Position numbers and translations under genes: made by a program | Source: Lepidurus packardi | Taxonomy: Eukaryota > Arthropoda > Branchiopoda > Notostraca > Triopsidae | Assembly (NCBI GenBank): GCA_023053545.1 | Contig: JAKZAN010000062.1 | Location: forward strand, 173,518 to 237,517 | Length of the DNA stretch: 64,000 nucleotides | Reading direction: 5' to 3' | Shown: in pieces, positions 44,037 to 53,767 of the stretch | How positions within the stretch are numbered: position 1 is the stretch's first letter | Layout: each line of letters starts with the position of its first letter | The notes under the pieces: generated by a model | What the model was told of the DNA's origin: nothing | What the model saw: the letters and a program-made list of their open reading frames with translations, nothing else | Database searches by the model: none

Positions 44037-45224
44037 ATGAAGACACTAAATGACTTCGATTTTCAAAATAAGAAAGTATTAATTAGGGTTGATTTCAATG
44101 TACCGTTAGACGAAAATTTCCAAGTATTAGACGCAACCCGGATTGAAGCTGCTGTGCCAACAATTGAAACAGTTATAGCTGGAGGCGGAAGCGTTATTTT
44201 AATGTCCCATTTAGGCAGACCAAAGGCCAAGGAAGAAAAATATTCTTTAGCGCATATCGTGCGAACGGTGTCTGAAAAAACTGGAAGGAAGGTAATTTTT
44301 TGCCCTGATTCACGCGGAGATTTAGCCAAAAATGCAGCTTCAAATTTGCAAGCGGGCGAGATTTTGCTTTTAGAAAATTTACGATATTATTCTGAGGAGG
44401 AAGCTGGAGATGTTGCCTATGCTAAGGAGCTTTCTGAACTAGCAGATATTTATGTAAACGATGCCTTTGGAACTGCACATAGGGCACATGCATCCACTAC
44501 CATTATTGCACAGTTTTTTCCTGAAGCAAAAACGTTTGGATTGTTATTATCGAAGGAAATTGAGAGCCTCGAACGGGTTCTAAAAAACAGTACAAAGCCA
44601 GTAACAGCAGTATTAGGTGGTTCAAAAGTATCGTCTAAAATTACAGTTATTGAAAACGTGTTGGATAAAATTGACCATATGATAATTGGCGGGGGGATGA
44701 CATTTACGTTCATAAAAGCAATGGGCGGCAAAGTTGGCGATAGCATATGCGAAGACGATAAAATGGCATTGGCACTGGAAATTATGGAAATGGCTAAGGC
44801 TAAGAATGTTCAGATTCATTTGCCACTTGATGTTATTGCTGCCGATAAGTTTAGCAATGATGCAAGTACTCAAGTTTGCGACGTTTTTGAAATTCCGGAC
44901 GGATGGCAAGGCCTCGACGCAGGTCCAAAGTCACTTTTAGCGTTCAAATCTGTAATACTGGAATCAAAAACGATTTTATGGAACGGTCCTTTGGGGGTTT
45001 TTGAAATGCCTCAGTTTGCCAACGGTACGATTTCTCTTGGTAAATATATTGCAGAATCAACTAGAAATGGCGCTTTCTCTTTAGTTGGTGGCGGCGACTC
45101 TGTTTCGGCAGTGAAGCAGTTTGGACTAGAAGATGAAATGAGCTATGTTTCCACGGGTGGCGGCGCTATGCTTGAAATGTTAGAAGGTAAAACACTTCCT
45201 GGCATCGCGGCTATAATGCAGTAA
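44037..45224 (+). CDS. pgk: Phosphoglycerate kinase
   Basis: 395 residues, normal length. Glycolysis: 1,3-bisphosphoglycerate plus ADP to 3-phosphoglycerate plus ATP. Motifs: KKVLIRVDFNVPLDE near residue 12, LMSHLGRPK, LLLENLRYYSEEEAGD, VNDAFGTAHRAHAS, AVLGGSKVSSKI, IIGGGMTFTF, WNGPLGVFE and VGGGDSVSAVKQFG. Cytoplasmic. Likely monocistronic, with its own -7 box. Confidence 0.97.
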   Translation: MKTLNDFDFQNKKVLIRVDFNVPLDENFQVLDATRIEAAVPTIETVIAGGGSVILMSHLGRPKAKEEKYSLAHIVRTVSEKTGRKVIFCPDSRGDLAKNAASNLQAGEILLLENLRYYSEEEAGDVAYAKELSELADIYVNDAFGTAHRAHASTTIIAQFFPEAKTFGLLLSKEIESLERVLKNSTKPVTAVLGGSKVSSKITVIENVLDKIDHMIIGGGMTFTFIKAMGGKVGDSICEDDKMALALEIMEMAKAKNVQIHLPLDVIAADKFSNDASTQVCDVFEIPDGWQGLDAGPKSLLAFKSVILESKTILWNGPLGVFEMPQFANGTISLGKYIAESTRNGAFSLVGGGDSVSAVKQFGLEDEMSYVSTGGGAMLEMLEGKTLPGIAAIMQ

Positions 45225-45294
45225 AATACCGTTCAAAAGCAATATTTATAATTTTTTTTGGTTATTGAATTATCAGATTTAGTTGCAGAATTGC

Positions 45295-45302
45295 TATGTT
45301 TG
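45295..45302 (+). promoter_or_regulatory. -7 promoter box for the LysM transglycosylase gene
   Basis: TATGTTTG, a perfect match, about 108 bp before ATG 45410; implies a long leader. Confidence 0.35.
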
Positions 45303-45409
45303 CAATATATAACGATTTGAACAATAGCGAATTGTTATAAAAATGACGATGAAATTAAAGCTCGTTAGTACCTGTTTTGATACTAGAAAGAGCATATAAA
45401 AACGCAGTT

Positions 45410-47392
45410 ATGAATTTAAAAAATACCGCACACTTTCTGTTTTTATTATTTTTTGTTGCAGCATCTGCGCAAGAATCAGTTCAAAAAGACCCTGTCTTTA
45501 GACGCGAATCCAAAAACTTCTACTTAGACTCCATAAAATCTACTTTTGTTAGAGACGCAATGGCATCTTGCGTAGACAGTTTATGGCTGAAGGAAATGAC
45601 GAGTTTGGATTTATACAATAACATTTCAGCAGACATCAAAAACATCAATCTAGATGAAAGTGTGAACTATGAATTGCCTACGGAGCTACTAAAACAAAGG
45701 CTGAAGGCAATGGACGCAAAGTCGCCTTTCAATATAGAATACAACCAAGGTCTAGAAAACATCATCAAGTCGTTTTTGAAAAACAGAAAGCGCGCCTACG
45801 AAAGATTGATGGCAATTTCAGAGTATTATTTCCCTGTTTTTGAAGAGGCTCTAGCCCGCCAGAATGTTCCGTTGGAAATTAAATACTTAGCAGTCGTCGA
45901 ATCAGCATTAAACCCGAAAGCAGTTTCTAGGGTTGGCGCAACAGGCTTGTGGCAATTCATGTATCAAACCGGGAAGCAGTACAATTTAAACATTGATTCA
46001 TACGTTGATGAACGGAGCGACCCCTTAAAAGCAAGTCAGGCTGCCGCGCAGTATATGAGCAACATGTACAGAATTTTTGGCGACTGGGATTTGGTTTTGG
46101 CCTCATACAATTCAGGCCCTGGAAATGTTGCAAAAGCAATTAGACGTTCAGGCGGCATGCAAAATTACTGGAATATCAGAAAGTTTTTACCGCAGGAAAC
46201 ACAAGGATATGTTCCAGCATTTTTAGCTACGATGTATATCTATGAATACCATAAGGAACACGGCATTAAGCCAGAAAGAGCAATCGTGAAACACTTTGCA
46301 ACTGACACTATCGCAGTTCGAAAACAGCTGACTTTCAAACAGATTTCAGACCTTTTAGACATACCGGTGGCGCAATTGGAAATGCTGAACCCATCATACA
46401 AACTAAAGACCGTCCCAGCATACAAGGATAGAATGCATTTTCTGAGACTTCCGCAAGAAAAAATCGCCTTGTTTTCGTCTAACGAAGAAAAAGTTTATGC
46501 TTATGCGGACTACGAATCAAGCAAAAGAGAACGACCATATTCTTCGCAATATATGTATGCCTCAAAGGAGCGCGATACAAACATAAGCACAACAACAAAA
46601 AGACACACTTTTAGAAAAGGAGAAAGTCTGTCCGAAATTGCTAATAAATATGCAGTTTCAATTGGTCAGATAAAGCAATGGAACAGCCTTAAATCCAATA
46701 AAGTTGCAGTTGGCAGAAGCTTAAAAATTATTACTACTGATCGTGTTGCAGCTGTTAAGAAGCATGATAAATCTGTTGCAGTCAAAGCTGAAACGGTGGC
46801 CGCAGCGCTAGTAAAACCTACTGCAGAGGCGGATGTTGCTGCTACTTATGTAGTGCAGTCTGGCGATAATCTTACCCAAGTTGCTAAGAAGCATAATGTT
46901 TCAGTAGCAGAACTCAAAGAGTGGAACAATATAGAGGACAGTAATTTATTATTGGGATCGAAAATTATTGTGGCTAGAACTAACGCGACCGAAAATACAG
47001 ATGAGGTTAGCACGTCAGAAATAAAACCGACGGAGTACATCGTTAAAAAGGGTGAATTTTTAGGGTTTATTGCAAAGCAAAACAACATCACACTTGCGCA
47101 AATTAAGGAATGGAATAATTTGCAGGATAATTTTGTGGTGGCCGGAACAAAATTGATTGTTTCCAGACCTGATGAAAGTAGTACTAAAATTGCTGCAAAC
47201 AACAAGATAGATAAGAGAGAAAAAGCACTTACCAAAGCGGGCGAAAATAAGGAGCATAAGGTTACAAAGGGAGACTCATTATTCAAAATCGCACAGAAAT
47301 ATAACGTGACAATTAACGATATTCGAAAATGGAATGATATCAAAACAAACGAAAGTATCAGGCCGGGAATGAAATTAAAAATAAACGGCTAA
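45410..47392 (+). CDS. Lytic transglycosylase with four LysM domains (MltD-like)
   Basis: 660 residues from ATG 45410, where a signal peptide begins (MNLKNTAHFLFLLFFVAASAQ); the frame is open 11 codons upstream without a better start. The SLT domain is at about 135-285: LAVVESALNPKAVSRVGATG with the catalytic Glu, GLWQFM, and ASYNSGPGNVAKAI. Four LysM repeats follow at about 398-440, 482-525, 545-588 and 617-659 (HTFRKGESLSEIANKY, YVVQSGDNLTQVAKKH, YIVKKGEFLGFIAKQN, HKVTKGDSLFKIAQKY). Periplasmic enzyme that cleaves the glycan strand to 1,6-anhydro ends during wall growth. Confidence 0.94.
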   Translation: MNLKNTAHFLFLLFFVAASAQESVQKDPVFRRESKNFYLDSIKSTFVRDAMASCVDSLWLKEMTSLDLYNNISADIKNINLDESVNYELPTELLKQRLKAMDAKSPFNIEYNQGLENIIKSFLKNRKRAYERLMAISEYYFPVFEEALARQNVPLEIKYLAVVESALNPKAVSRVGATGLWQFMYQTGKQYNLNIDSYVDERSDPLKASQAAAQYMSNMYRIFGDWDLVLASYNSGPGNVAKAIRRSGGMQNYWNIRKFLPQETQGYVPAFLATMYIYEYHKEHGIKPERAIVKHFATDTIAVRKQLTFKQISDLLDIPVAQLEMLNPSYKLKTVPAYKDRMHFLRLPQEKIALFSSNEEKVYAYADYESSKRERPYSSQYMYASKERDTNISTTTKRHTFRKGESLSEIANKYAVSIGQIKQWNSLKSNKVAVGRSLKIITTDRVAAVKKHDKSVAVKAETVAAALVKPTAEADVAATYVVQSGDNLTQVAKKHNVSVAELKEWNNIEDSNLLLGSKIIVARTNATENTDEVSTSEIKPTEYIVKKGEFLGFIAKQNNITLAQIKEWNNLQDNFVVAGTKLIVSRPDESSTKIAANNKIDKREKALTKAGENKEHKVTKGDSLFKIAQKYNVTINDIRKWNDIKTNESIRPGMKLKING

Positions 47393-47413
47393 TTCGAAAA
47401 ATATTTTTTACAG

Positions 47414-47421
47414 TAACTTTG
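47414..47421 (+). promoter_or_regulatory. -7 promoter box for the DUF4837 gene
   Basis: TAACTTTG, a perfect match, 24 bp before the ATG at 47446. Confidence 0.45.
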
Positions 47422-47445
47422 GGCTTTAATTCATAACTTAATAGG

Positions 47446-48444
47446 ATGATTAAAGCCCTTTTTTTTGCGATCACATTTTCCGTGCTTTGTTGCTCTTGCA
47501 TGAACAACACGCGAAATTCCGCCGACGAAAATAGTAGCGCCATCAACCACATTTCTGTTATTATCGACGACCAACTTTGGAATGGTGAAATGGGCGACAG
47601 CATCCGAAATAAGTTTGCATCACCTGTTGTGGGACTTCCCCAAGAAGAGCCGTTGTTCACGATTAATCAATACCCCGTTAAACTTTTGGAAGGATTTACT
47701 TCAAATTCTCGGAACATAATTGTGGTGAAACAAGAAGAGCAGGCAGGATTTCGAATTACAAAAAATAAAGCATCTCAAAATATTGTGCACATTTCTGGAC
47801 GCACGGTAGGTGAATTAATTGCTATTTTAGATCAAAAAGGGCCATCAATTATAAGGCTCATGAAGAATACTGAAATTCTAGAAACACAAAAGAGAATCGA
47901 TACGGCTCGAATTAGCGATGCCGCGATAATTCGGAAATTTGGGGTTTCCTTAAAAATCCCGATAGGTTACAAATACGTTTTGGACAAACCTGGATTTTTA
48001 TGGCTAAAGCGCGAAGTCATTAGCGGAAACACCAATATTATTATATACGAGCTCCCTTTTATTGCGCAAAAGTCGCCCGTTTTAGGCATTGAAAACATTG
48101 TCAGAATTCGGGATTCAATTGGCGACGCATACATTCACGGAACAGTTCCAGGCAGTAAGATGATAACCGAGCAAGCCTATTCCCCTTATCTTTCCTATCT
48201 TTCTCTGGAAAACCGAAAAGCGTTAGAAGCACGTGGGACATGGGAAATGAAAGATGATTTTATGTCGGGGCCATTTATAAATTATACTATTACAGACCCT
48301 GAAAGCAACCGAATCCTAGTTTTGGAGGGTTTTTGCTATGTGCCATCAAAAGAAACCCGCGATCTTATTCACGAGCTTGAAGCGATAATTAAATCCATTA
48401 AATTTTTAAAACCGAAACCAGATGCCCTTAAATTGGAAAATTAA
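47446..48444 (+). CDS. DUF4837 family lipoprotein
   Basis: 332 residues. Signal peptide with a Cys-rich end (SVLCCSCMNN), so probably a lipoprotein. The mature protein has two similar alpha/beta halves (about 35-150 and 155-320) and no catalytic motif I can recognise; AHDMxxD-type or hydrolase signatures are absent. The family is widespread in Flavobacteriia with unknown function. Its 3' end overlaps the GNAT gene start by 23 nt, so the two are translated from one mRNA. Confidence 0.82.
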   Translation: MIKALFFAITFSVLCCSCMNNTRNSADENSSAINHISVIIDDQLWNGEMGDSIRNKFASPVVGLPQEEPLFTINQYPVKLLEGFTSNSRNIIVVKQEEQAGFRITKNKASQNIVHISGRTVGELIAILDQKGPSIIRLMKNTEILETQKRIDTARISDAAIIRKFGVSLKIPIGYKYVLDKPGFLWLKREVISGNTNIIIYELPFIAQKSPVLGIENIVRIRDSIGDAYIHGTVPGSKMITEQAYSPYLSYLSLENRKALEARGTWEMKDDFMSGPFINYTITDPESNRILVLEGFCYVPSKETRDLIHELEAIIKSIKFLKPKPDALKLEN

Positions 48445-48868
48445 GCGATTTAACGAACTTTCTACACCTGAATTATATAGTTTGCTTCAATTGCGGAGTG
48501 AAGTCTTTGTAGTGGAGCAAAATTGCGTCTATCAGGACATTGATTACAAAGACCAGCTTGCAATGCATCTTCTTGGGGAACAAAATGGCAAATTGGTCGC
48601 TTACGCAAGATTGTTTGATGCTGGCGATTATTTCGAAAATGCTTCTATTGGAAGGGTAATTGTACGCGAAAGCGAACGCCACCAAAAATTTGGTCATGAC
48701 TTAATGCGCGAAGCAATATCGGCTGTTCAGATGCAATTTAACACTACAGATATCACGATTTCGGCTCAATTATACTTGAAGAAGTTTTATGAATCGCATG
48801 GCTTTATCGCAATTGGCGAAATGTATTTAGAAGATGATATTCCGCATATCCAGATGCAAAAAGTCTAA
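48422..48868 (+). CDS. GNAT family N-acetyltransferase, ElaA-like
   Basis: 148 residues. ElaA pattern: LLQLRSEVFVVEQNCVYQDID near residue 20, LVAYARLFD, and the acetyl-CoA loop region IGRVIVRESERHQKFGHDLM (V-R-x-x-x-x-x-x-x-G form). LKKFYESHGFIAIGEMYLEDDIPHIQM closes the fold (in part: FYESHGFIAIGEMY). Probable acetyltransferase for a small molecule or protein amine. The stop codon overlaps that of the convergent OmpA-like gene. Confidence 0.88.
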   Translation: MPLNWKIKRFNELSTPELYSLLQLRSEVFVVEQNCVYQDIDYKDQLAMHLLGEQNGKLVAYARLFDAGDYFENASIGRVIVRESERHQKFGHDLMREAISAVQMQFNTTDITISAQLYLKKFYESHGFIAIGEMYLEDDIPHIQMQKV

Positions 48869-49680
48869 ATTTTAGTAATAACCAATTCGACACGTCGGTC
48901 ATAATCGGTGCCTTTTCCCAACGGAACGGTATTTCCATAGCCTTTGTAAGTCATGCGTTCTTTCGGAATTTGACGCAGCAAAAGGTATTTATAGACAGAT
49001 TCTGCGCGGTTAATGGATAAATGTCGTTTTCGAGTATCAATATCAATCGCCTCTTTCTGGAAACTTGGCGTGCAGCAAATGTGCCCCTGAATTTCGAAAC
49101 AAAGGTTTTTTTGACGCAGTAAAATCCGCGCAATGGCATCCAACTGATTTTTTGCCTTAATGGTAAGTTTGCTGCTTCCACGTTCAAAAAGCAAATTTTC
49201 CAAGTAGATATGATCGCCCACTATGTGCTTTTTCTGAACGCTCATAAAAAACCCTGGCAATTCAATTTTTGGCAATGGCCGCAAGTTAATTAGCACATCC
49301 ACTCTCCTATTTTTAGATCTTTTTTCAGGAAGATTTTCCAGCACATCATCATCAATCATAATCCGGCCTTTTCCTTCAATTGTTACAATGATTTTATTTT
49401 TTATGCCATTGGTGAGGAGCGCTTCCCTGATTGTATTGGCTCGTTTGGTCGACAATTTATAATTGTAAGCCTCTTTGCCAATATCGTCTGTATAGCCAAA
49501 TATTTCGATTGATTCTACTCGAGAAGAATCTGTTGCTTTGATATAATCGATCACCGCTTTCGATTGGGAATCAGTAAGGTTAAATTTGTCAAATTCAAAA
49601 TAGACAGACTGCACAGACTGCTCCTGACCAAATACATTCGCGATAAAAAATAGCGGTAAATATTTCCAAATGAATTTCAT
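48865..49680 (-). CDS. Exported protein with two OmpA-like domains
   Basis: 271 residues. Signal peptide at 1-18 (FFIANVFGQ). First OmpA-like peptidoglycan-binding domain at about 25-130 (VYFEFDKFNLTDSQSKAVID, FGYTDDIGKEAYNYKLSTKRA, KNRRVDVLI) and second at about 152-270 (LLFERGSSKLTIKAKNQLDAI, INRAESVYKYLL, DRRVELVI). The second has an HICCTP insertion where HTD-type residues are usual, so its peptidoglycan contact may differ. There is no beta barrel. Periplasmic or attached to the outer membrane. It lies 3 bp after the S41 protease gene. Confidence 0.88.
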   Translation of the reverse strand: MKFIWKYLPLFFIANVFGQEQSVQSVYFEFDKFNLTDSQSKAVIDYIKATDSSRVESIEIFGYTDDIGKEAYNYKLSTKRANTIREALLTNGIKNKIIVTIEGKGRIMIDDDVLENLPEKRSKNRRVDVLINLRPLPKIELPGFFMSVQKKHIVGDHIYLENLLFERGSSKLTIKAKNQLDAIARILLRQKNLCFEIQGHICCTPSFQKEAIDIDTRKRHLSINRAESVYKYLLLRQIPKERMTYKGYGNTVPLGKGTDYDRRVELVITKI

Positions 49681-49683
49681 GTT

Positions 49684-51322
49684 TTACAACTTCAAAATCT
49701 TATTATACTCGACCGAATTTTCTAGAACTGCAATCGCCTTCTTTATCTCCATATTGTTTTTGATGTAATAATTATAGAGCCCTTCCTTGTATTGGTATCG
49801 TTTTATAATTTCATCTAAAATCAGGTTCTTGATTTCTTTCTGACTGTTGTTTAATTGAGTCTCCTCGCTTTTTTGCAAAGAAGTCAACAATGATTGATAT
49901 TCTGCAGTTATGCTAGCGTCGATTTTTTCTTTTTTAGCGGCTACCAATGTGTTTTTAAGTGCCAATTCAGTTTCTGTATCAAATGAAAAATTTGTTTTCT
50001 TCAAAAATGATTTAAATTCTAGAAAGTCAGCATCTGTAACCACGGGAATTTTATCGCCAAGCGCAGGATTTTTATAATAATAAGCCGTTACGTAGTTAAA
50101 AATACCATCGTTTTTTACAACTGCTTCCGTAATCGGACTCAACTTTGTTTCTTGTAATTCGATATCTGGCAAAATGCCGCCGCCATCATATACCGTGCGG
50201 CCTTTACGGGTTTTGAATGCGTTATATTTTGCGGCGTCAGTTCGCGTTGCTTTGCCGTTTTTATCTTTGTGGGCATAATCCAATGCTTGGATGCAACGAC
50301 CAGATGGCGTATAGTATCTTGAAATGGTCACTTTTAGTTGCGTGCCATAAGTCAAATCAACCGGACGCTGCACCAAGCCTTTTCCAAAACTTCGACTACC
50401 CACGACCACGGCGCGGTCTAAATCTTGAAGCGCACCAGCCACGATTTCTGATGCCGAAGCACTTCGACCATCCACTAAGATTACGAGCGGAATTTCAGTA
50501 TCAATTGGCTCTTTATTCGTTTTGTAAACATTATTGTGCTTCTCAATTTTCGATTTTGTGGTTACGATAATTTCATTTTTTGGCACAAACAAGTTGCAAA
50601 TATTTACTGCTTCTCCTAAAAGTCCGCCAGGATTTCCGCGAAGGTCCAGGATAATGCGCTCTGCTCCTTCCCTTTTCAATTGCTCTAAAGCCTCTTTTGT
50701 TTCCTGAGTTGCTTTGCGATTGAATTGTGATAGCACAATATATCCAGTTTTTGAATCAGCTTTTGCGAAAAAAGGCACTGCTTTCAATTCGACTTCGTCT
50801 AATACAATTTGGGCAGTGAGTATTTTGCCTTGGCGCCGGAATTTAATATCGATTTTAGCGTTTTTAGCACCTTTGAGCAATTGTCCAGCATCCTCTTTAA
50901 AATTTTCTAAACTAACGTCGCCAATTTGAATAATTTCGTCGCCCGCTTTCAATCCGGCTTTGTCCGCAGGATAGCTTTTATAAGGTTCTTTAATAATCAG
51001 GGTTCCTTCGCGACGCGTAATCATAGCGCCAATTCCGGTATATTCGCCTGTGTTGTTAATCTTAAATTTCACAACATCTTGCTCATTAAAATAAACGGTA
51101 TACGGGTCCAAATCAGCGAGCATGCTCTTGATTGCTTTATCCATTAGCTCCGCAGGATTTGTTTCGTCCACATAATTTTGATTAACGGCTTTGTATAAGT
51201 TCGTGAAAATCTCAATTTGCTTTGCAACTTCAAAAAAATCCTCTTGAAATCCGGCACTAATAAACAGTAAAACCGCTTGCTATAACTGGAATGATGTATC
51301 TTTTCTTAAAACGATTCTTCAT
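49684..51322 (-). pseudogene. S41 family carboxy-terminal processing protease, frameshifted in the signal peptide
   Basis: The main frame covers 495 codons up to a GTG at 51171. It contains a PDZ domain (about 45-115 of that frame, GLKAGDEIIQIGDVS), the S41 core with LDLRGNPGGLLGEAV, the catalytic Ser in GRSASASEIVAGAL and Lys in SFGKGLVQ. Upstream, ATG 51320-51322 starts a signal peptide (MKNRFKKRYIIPVIA) in another frame that meets a stop after 21 codons. Dropping one base near 51277 joins both into 545 residues with the expected N-terminal helices (EDFFEVAKQIEIFTNLYKAV). It should cut exported proteins at the C-terminus. Between rnpA and the OmpA-like gene. Confidence 0.8.
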
Positions 51323-51355
51323 AGGATCTTGGTTTAGTCCGACCAATGTAAACAA

Positions 51356-51748
51356 TTATTCACTTGCAATTGGTGTCGAAATGGTTTGTTTAAATTTTTC
51401 AAACAACTGAATTGTTTTGGCATTAATTTCTTCATAGTTTAGCCTGTCTTTGGTTTGATACAAAAGCATAAAGGCATATTCGTGCTGCAAGTTTTCATGC
51501 AGCATTGCTTTATTATGACGGTAAACTTCTCGCAAAACGCGCTTAAAATAATTGCGGTCGACGGCCTTTTTGAAATATTTTTTTGAAACAGAAACACCCA
51601 TCTGAAATTTTGGTTCTGCGGCATTATTTTCCAAAGCTACGAAGGCCAGTCGCAACGGATATTTTGAAACGGATTTGCCGTTCGTAAATAATAAATCTAT
51701 TGTTTTACGGCTTTTTAGTTTCTCTGCTGCTGGATAGGTATAATTCAT
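51356..51748 (-). CDS. rnpA: Ribonuclease P protein component
   Basis: 130 residues. Protein cofactor of RNase P for tRNA 5' processing. Motifs: LKSRKTIDLLFTNGKSVSKYPLRL at the N-terminus (in part: RKTIDLLFTNGKS), FQMGVSVSKKYFKKAVDRNYFKRVLRE with the RNR-type arginine motif (in part: KKAVDRNYFKRVLREVYR). Unlike many bacteria it is not next to rpmH or dnaA but leads an rnpA-S41-OmpA unit. A perfect -7 box is 13 bp upstream. Confidence 0.94.
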   Translation of the reverse strand: MNYTYPAAEKLKSRKTIDLLFTNGKSVSKYPLRLAFVALENNAAEPKFQMGVSVSKKYFKKAVDRNYFKRVLREVYRHNKAMLHENLQHEYAFMLLYQTKDRLNYEEINAKTIQLFEKFKQTISTPIASE

Positions 51749-51761
51749 CTTATATAAAACG

Positions 51762-51769
51762 CAAAGTTA
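51762..51769 (-). promoter_or_regulatory. -7 promoter box for rnpA
   Basis: Minus-strand TAACTTTG, a perfect match, 13 bp before the rnpA ATG. Confidence 0.5.
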
Positions 51770-51832
51770 TCTAAAAAGTATTTATGACGTAAAGGCTTCT
51801 TTGTTAAGATTTTACGATTTTTTTATACAATA

Positions 51833-51862
51833 AACCCTTTCGCAATTTTGTTCGAAAGGGTT
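51833..51862 (-). terminator. Hairpin after the M1 peptidase gene
   Basis: Perfect 10-bp stem AACCCTTTCG (51833-51842) and CGAAAGGGTT (51853-51862), 10-nt loop. On the minus strand it is followed by TTATTGTAT, a poor T tract, so efficiency is uncertain. Confidence 0.6.
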
Positions 51863-51895
51863 CTTGTGATGTCATATCGATATGGCAATCAATGG

Positions 51896-53767
51896 CTATT
51901 TATTATCAAAAAAGTTGTTTTCTTTTTTCACATCGGCCATTAGACTGCTTGGATCAATTGTGATCTTTTTGATATCGGACTTTGATTTTTCGATTGTGAA
52001 TTCATAGTTTGGATTTCCCCAAGCCCAATCATTCAAAACTGTTCTTTTGGTTTGCGGGTTTGGGTTTTCTTTCTCAAATGCCATCATTCTCAAAGGAATG
52101 TAGAAAGTCTCCTTGCTCCCGTCCTGATATTCAACCAGCAAATCAATTGGCATTGGCATGCGGCCTATTCTTTCTAACGAAATCGTCGATTTTTTCCCGT
52201 TTTCTGCTACGCTTTTAATGCCGTAATCAATTGTGTTTGTGGTCTGAGTCCAGTCTGTTAAATACCAGTCAAGTTGTGCTCCAGACACTTTTTCGGCCAC
52301 ACGCTTAAAGTCGTTTGGCGTTGGGTGTTTCATCTTGAAATCGGCATAATATCTTTTCATGATTTTGAAGGTATTGTCCCATCCAACCAAGTATGCCAAT
52401 TGGGTCACAAATAATTCGCCCTTGCTATAAGAGGAGATGCTATAAACCCGGTTTTCATCAAATCGGTCGGCGTGTGTAGTTTGCGGAAGTTCTTTGCCAG
52501 AATTCACCATTGAAATATAACCTTTATAGGCCCCCTCGAACGGATTGTCTTGCTTATTATCAGAAATATGGTTCATGCCAAGATCTTCAATAAACGAAGT
52601 AAAACCTTCATCCATCCAGCCATGCTTTGATTCATTTGTTGCCAATACGTGTTGGAACCAAGAATGACCCATTTCATGTGCAGTTACGCCCAGCAAGCCC
52701 TCGAAGGTGCCACCGCCTAAAATTAGCGTACACATGGCATATTCCATGCCGCCATCGCCGCCCTGAATGACAGAATATTGCTCGTATGGGTACTTGCCTA
52801 TTGTTTCATTGTAAAACTGCATCAATTGGACTGTTTTGGGTTGCAGTTTTTTCCAATTGTCTATGATCTTCGGATTGTTTTTATACAAGAAGTGAAGTGT
52901 TGCACCGCCGGGAACTTGTGCCGTATCATGCAAATAATCTTTATCAGCAGCCCATGTAAAATCGTGCACATTTGGCGCAATAAAATGCCAAGTTAAAGTT
53001 TTCGATTTCTTATCGTGCTTCACAACTACGTCTTTGTCTTGATAGCCAAAACCTATTTCATTTTTGTTCTGCAAGTATCCTGAACCGCCCAAAACATAGC
53101 TTTTGTCGATTGTAATTTTTACATCGAAATTGCCCCAAACCCCATGAAATTCTCTTGCTATATAGGGGTCTGCGTGCCATCCTTCAAAATCGAATTCCGC
53201 TAATTTTGGATACCATTGGGTCATTGAAAGCGCAACACCTTCTGAATTGTTTCGGCCTGAACGCCGAATTTGAATTGGAAGTTGCCCTTCGAAATCGAGT
53301 GTAAAAGTTGTCTTGGCACCCGGCAGCATTGGCTTGGCTAATGTCACTTCTAGAATAGTTTCAACCTCTTTTGACGCCACAATAACGCCGTCTTGCTTTA
53401 AATTAGCAATATGCAAATACCCAATTTCGTCTGGTTTTAGGTTTTTGATCCTGCTTTCTTTTATTTCTTTTCCATCAAACTTGGTCTTTCTCACCATTCG
53501 CGCATCTGGATCTTTTATGGTTCTAACGCGCATATCCATTTCGCTTCCAGGCTGAAAAGCGTTTGGATACAAATGATAAAATACTTTGCGCAAAGTGTCT
53601 GGCGAATTGTTAGTATAAACCAGCTGTTGCGTTCCAGCATATCGGTAGTTATTCACGTCCATTTTCACGTCCATTTTATAATCAACGTGCTGTTGCCAAT
53701 AGCTAGATTGCGACCACGAAATTGCTGAATTGATTAGTAACGCAGCAATAAAAAATTGTTTTTTCAT
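51896..53767 (-). CDS. M1 family metallopeptidase (aminopeptidase N-like)
   Basis: 623 residues. Signal peptide at 1-19 (LLINSAISWSQ). N-terminal beta domain, then the gluzincin core: GGDGGMEYAMCTLI as the GxMEN-like substrate loop near residue 340, and AHEMGHSWF with the downstream Glu in WMDEGFTSFIEDLG (zinc site HExxH, then E 18 residues further on) near residue 365. No large C-terminal ERAP domain, so this is the short form. Exported aminopeptidase. Its start shares one base with the S8 protease stop, so both exported peptidases are co-expressed. Confidence 0.94.
   Translation of the reverse strand: MKKQFFIAALLINSAISWSQSSYWQQHVDYKMDVKMDVNNYRYAGTQQLVYTNNSPDTLRKVFYHLYPNAFQPGSEMDMRVRTIKDPDARMVRKTKFDGKEIKESRIKNLKPDEIGYLHIANLKQDGVIVASKEVETILEVTLAKPMLPGAKTTFTLDFEGQLPIQIRRSGRNNSEGVALSMTQWYPKLAEFDFEGWHADPYIAREFHGVWGNFDVKITIDKSYVLGGSGYLQNKNEIGFGYQDKDVVVKHDKKSKTLTWHFIAPNVHDFTWAADKDYLHDTAQVPGGATLHFLYKNNPKIIDNWKKLQPKTVQLMQFYNETIGKYPYEQYSVIQGGDGGMEYAMCTLILGGGTFEGLLGVTAHEMGHSWFQHVLATNESKHGWMDEGFTSFIEDLGMNHISDNKQDNPFEGAYKGYISMVNSGKELPQTTHADRFDENRVYSISSYSKGELFVTQLAYLVGWDNTFKIMKRYYADFKMKHPTPNDFKRVAEKVSGAQLDWYLTDWTQTTNTIDYGIKSVAENGKKSTISLERIGRMPMPIDLLVEYQDGSKETFYIPLRMMAFEKENPNPQTKRTVLNDWAWGNPNYEFTIEKSKSDIKKITIDPSSLMADVKKENNFFDNK

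Noticed and set aside
43822..44040. 72-codon ORF in the gap before pgk
   Set aside because: It overlaps the holB start, runs through the pgk promoter and overlaps the pgk ATG; lysine/asparagine-rich composition is that of AT-rich noncoding DNA.
48231..48250. Further CACGTG palindrome as a third parS site
   Set aside because: Flanks (AGCACGTGGGAC) do not match the parS arms; other CACGTG copies at about 18890 and 62370 also fail.
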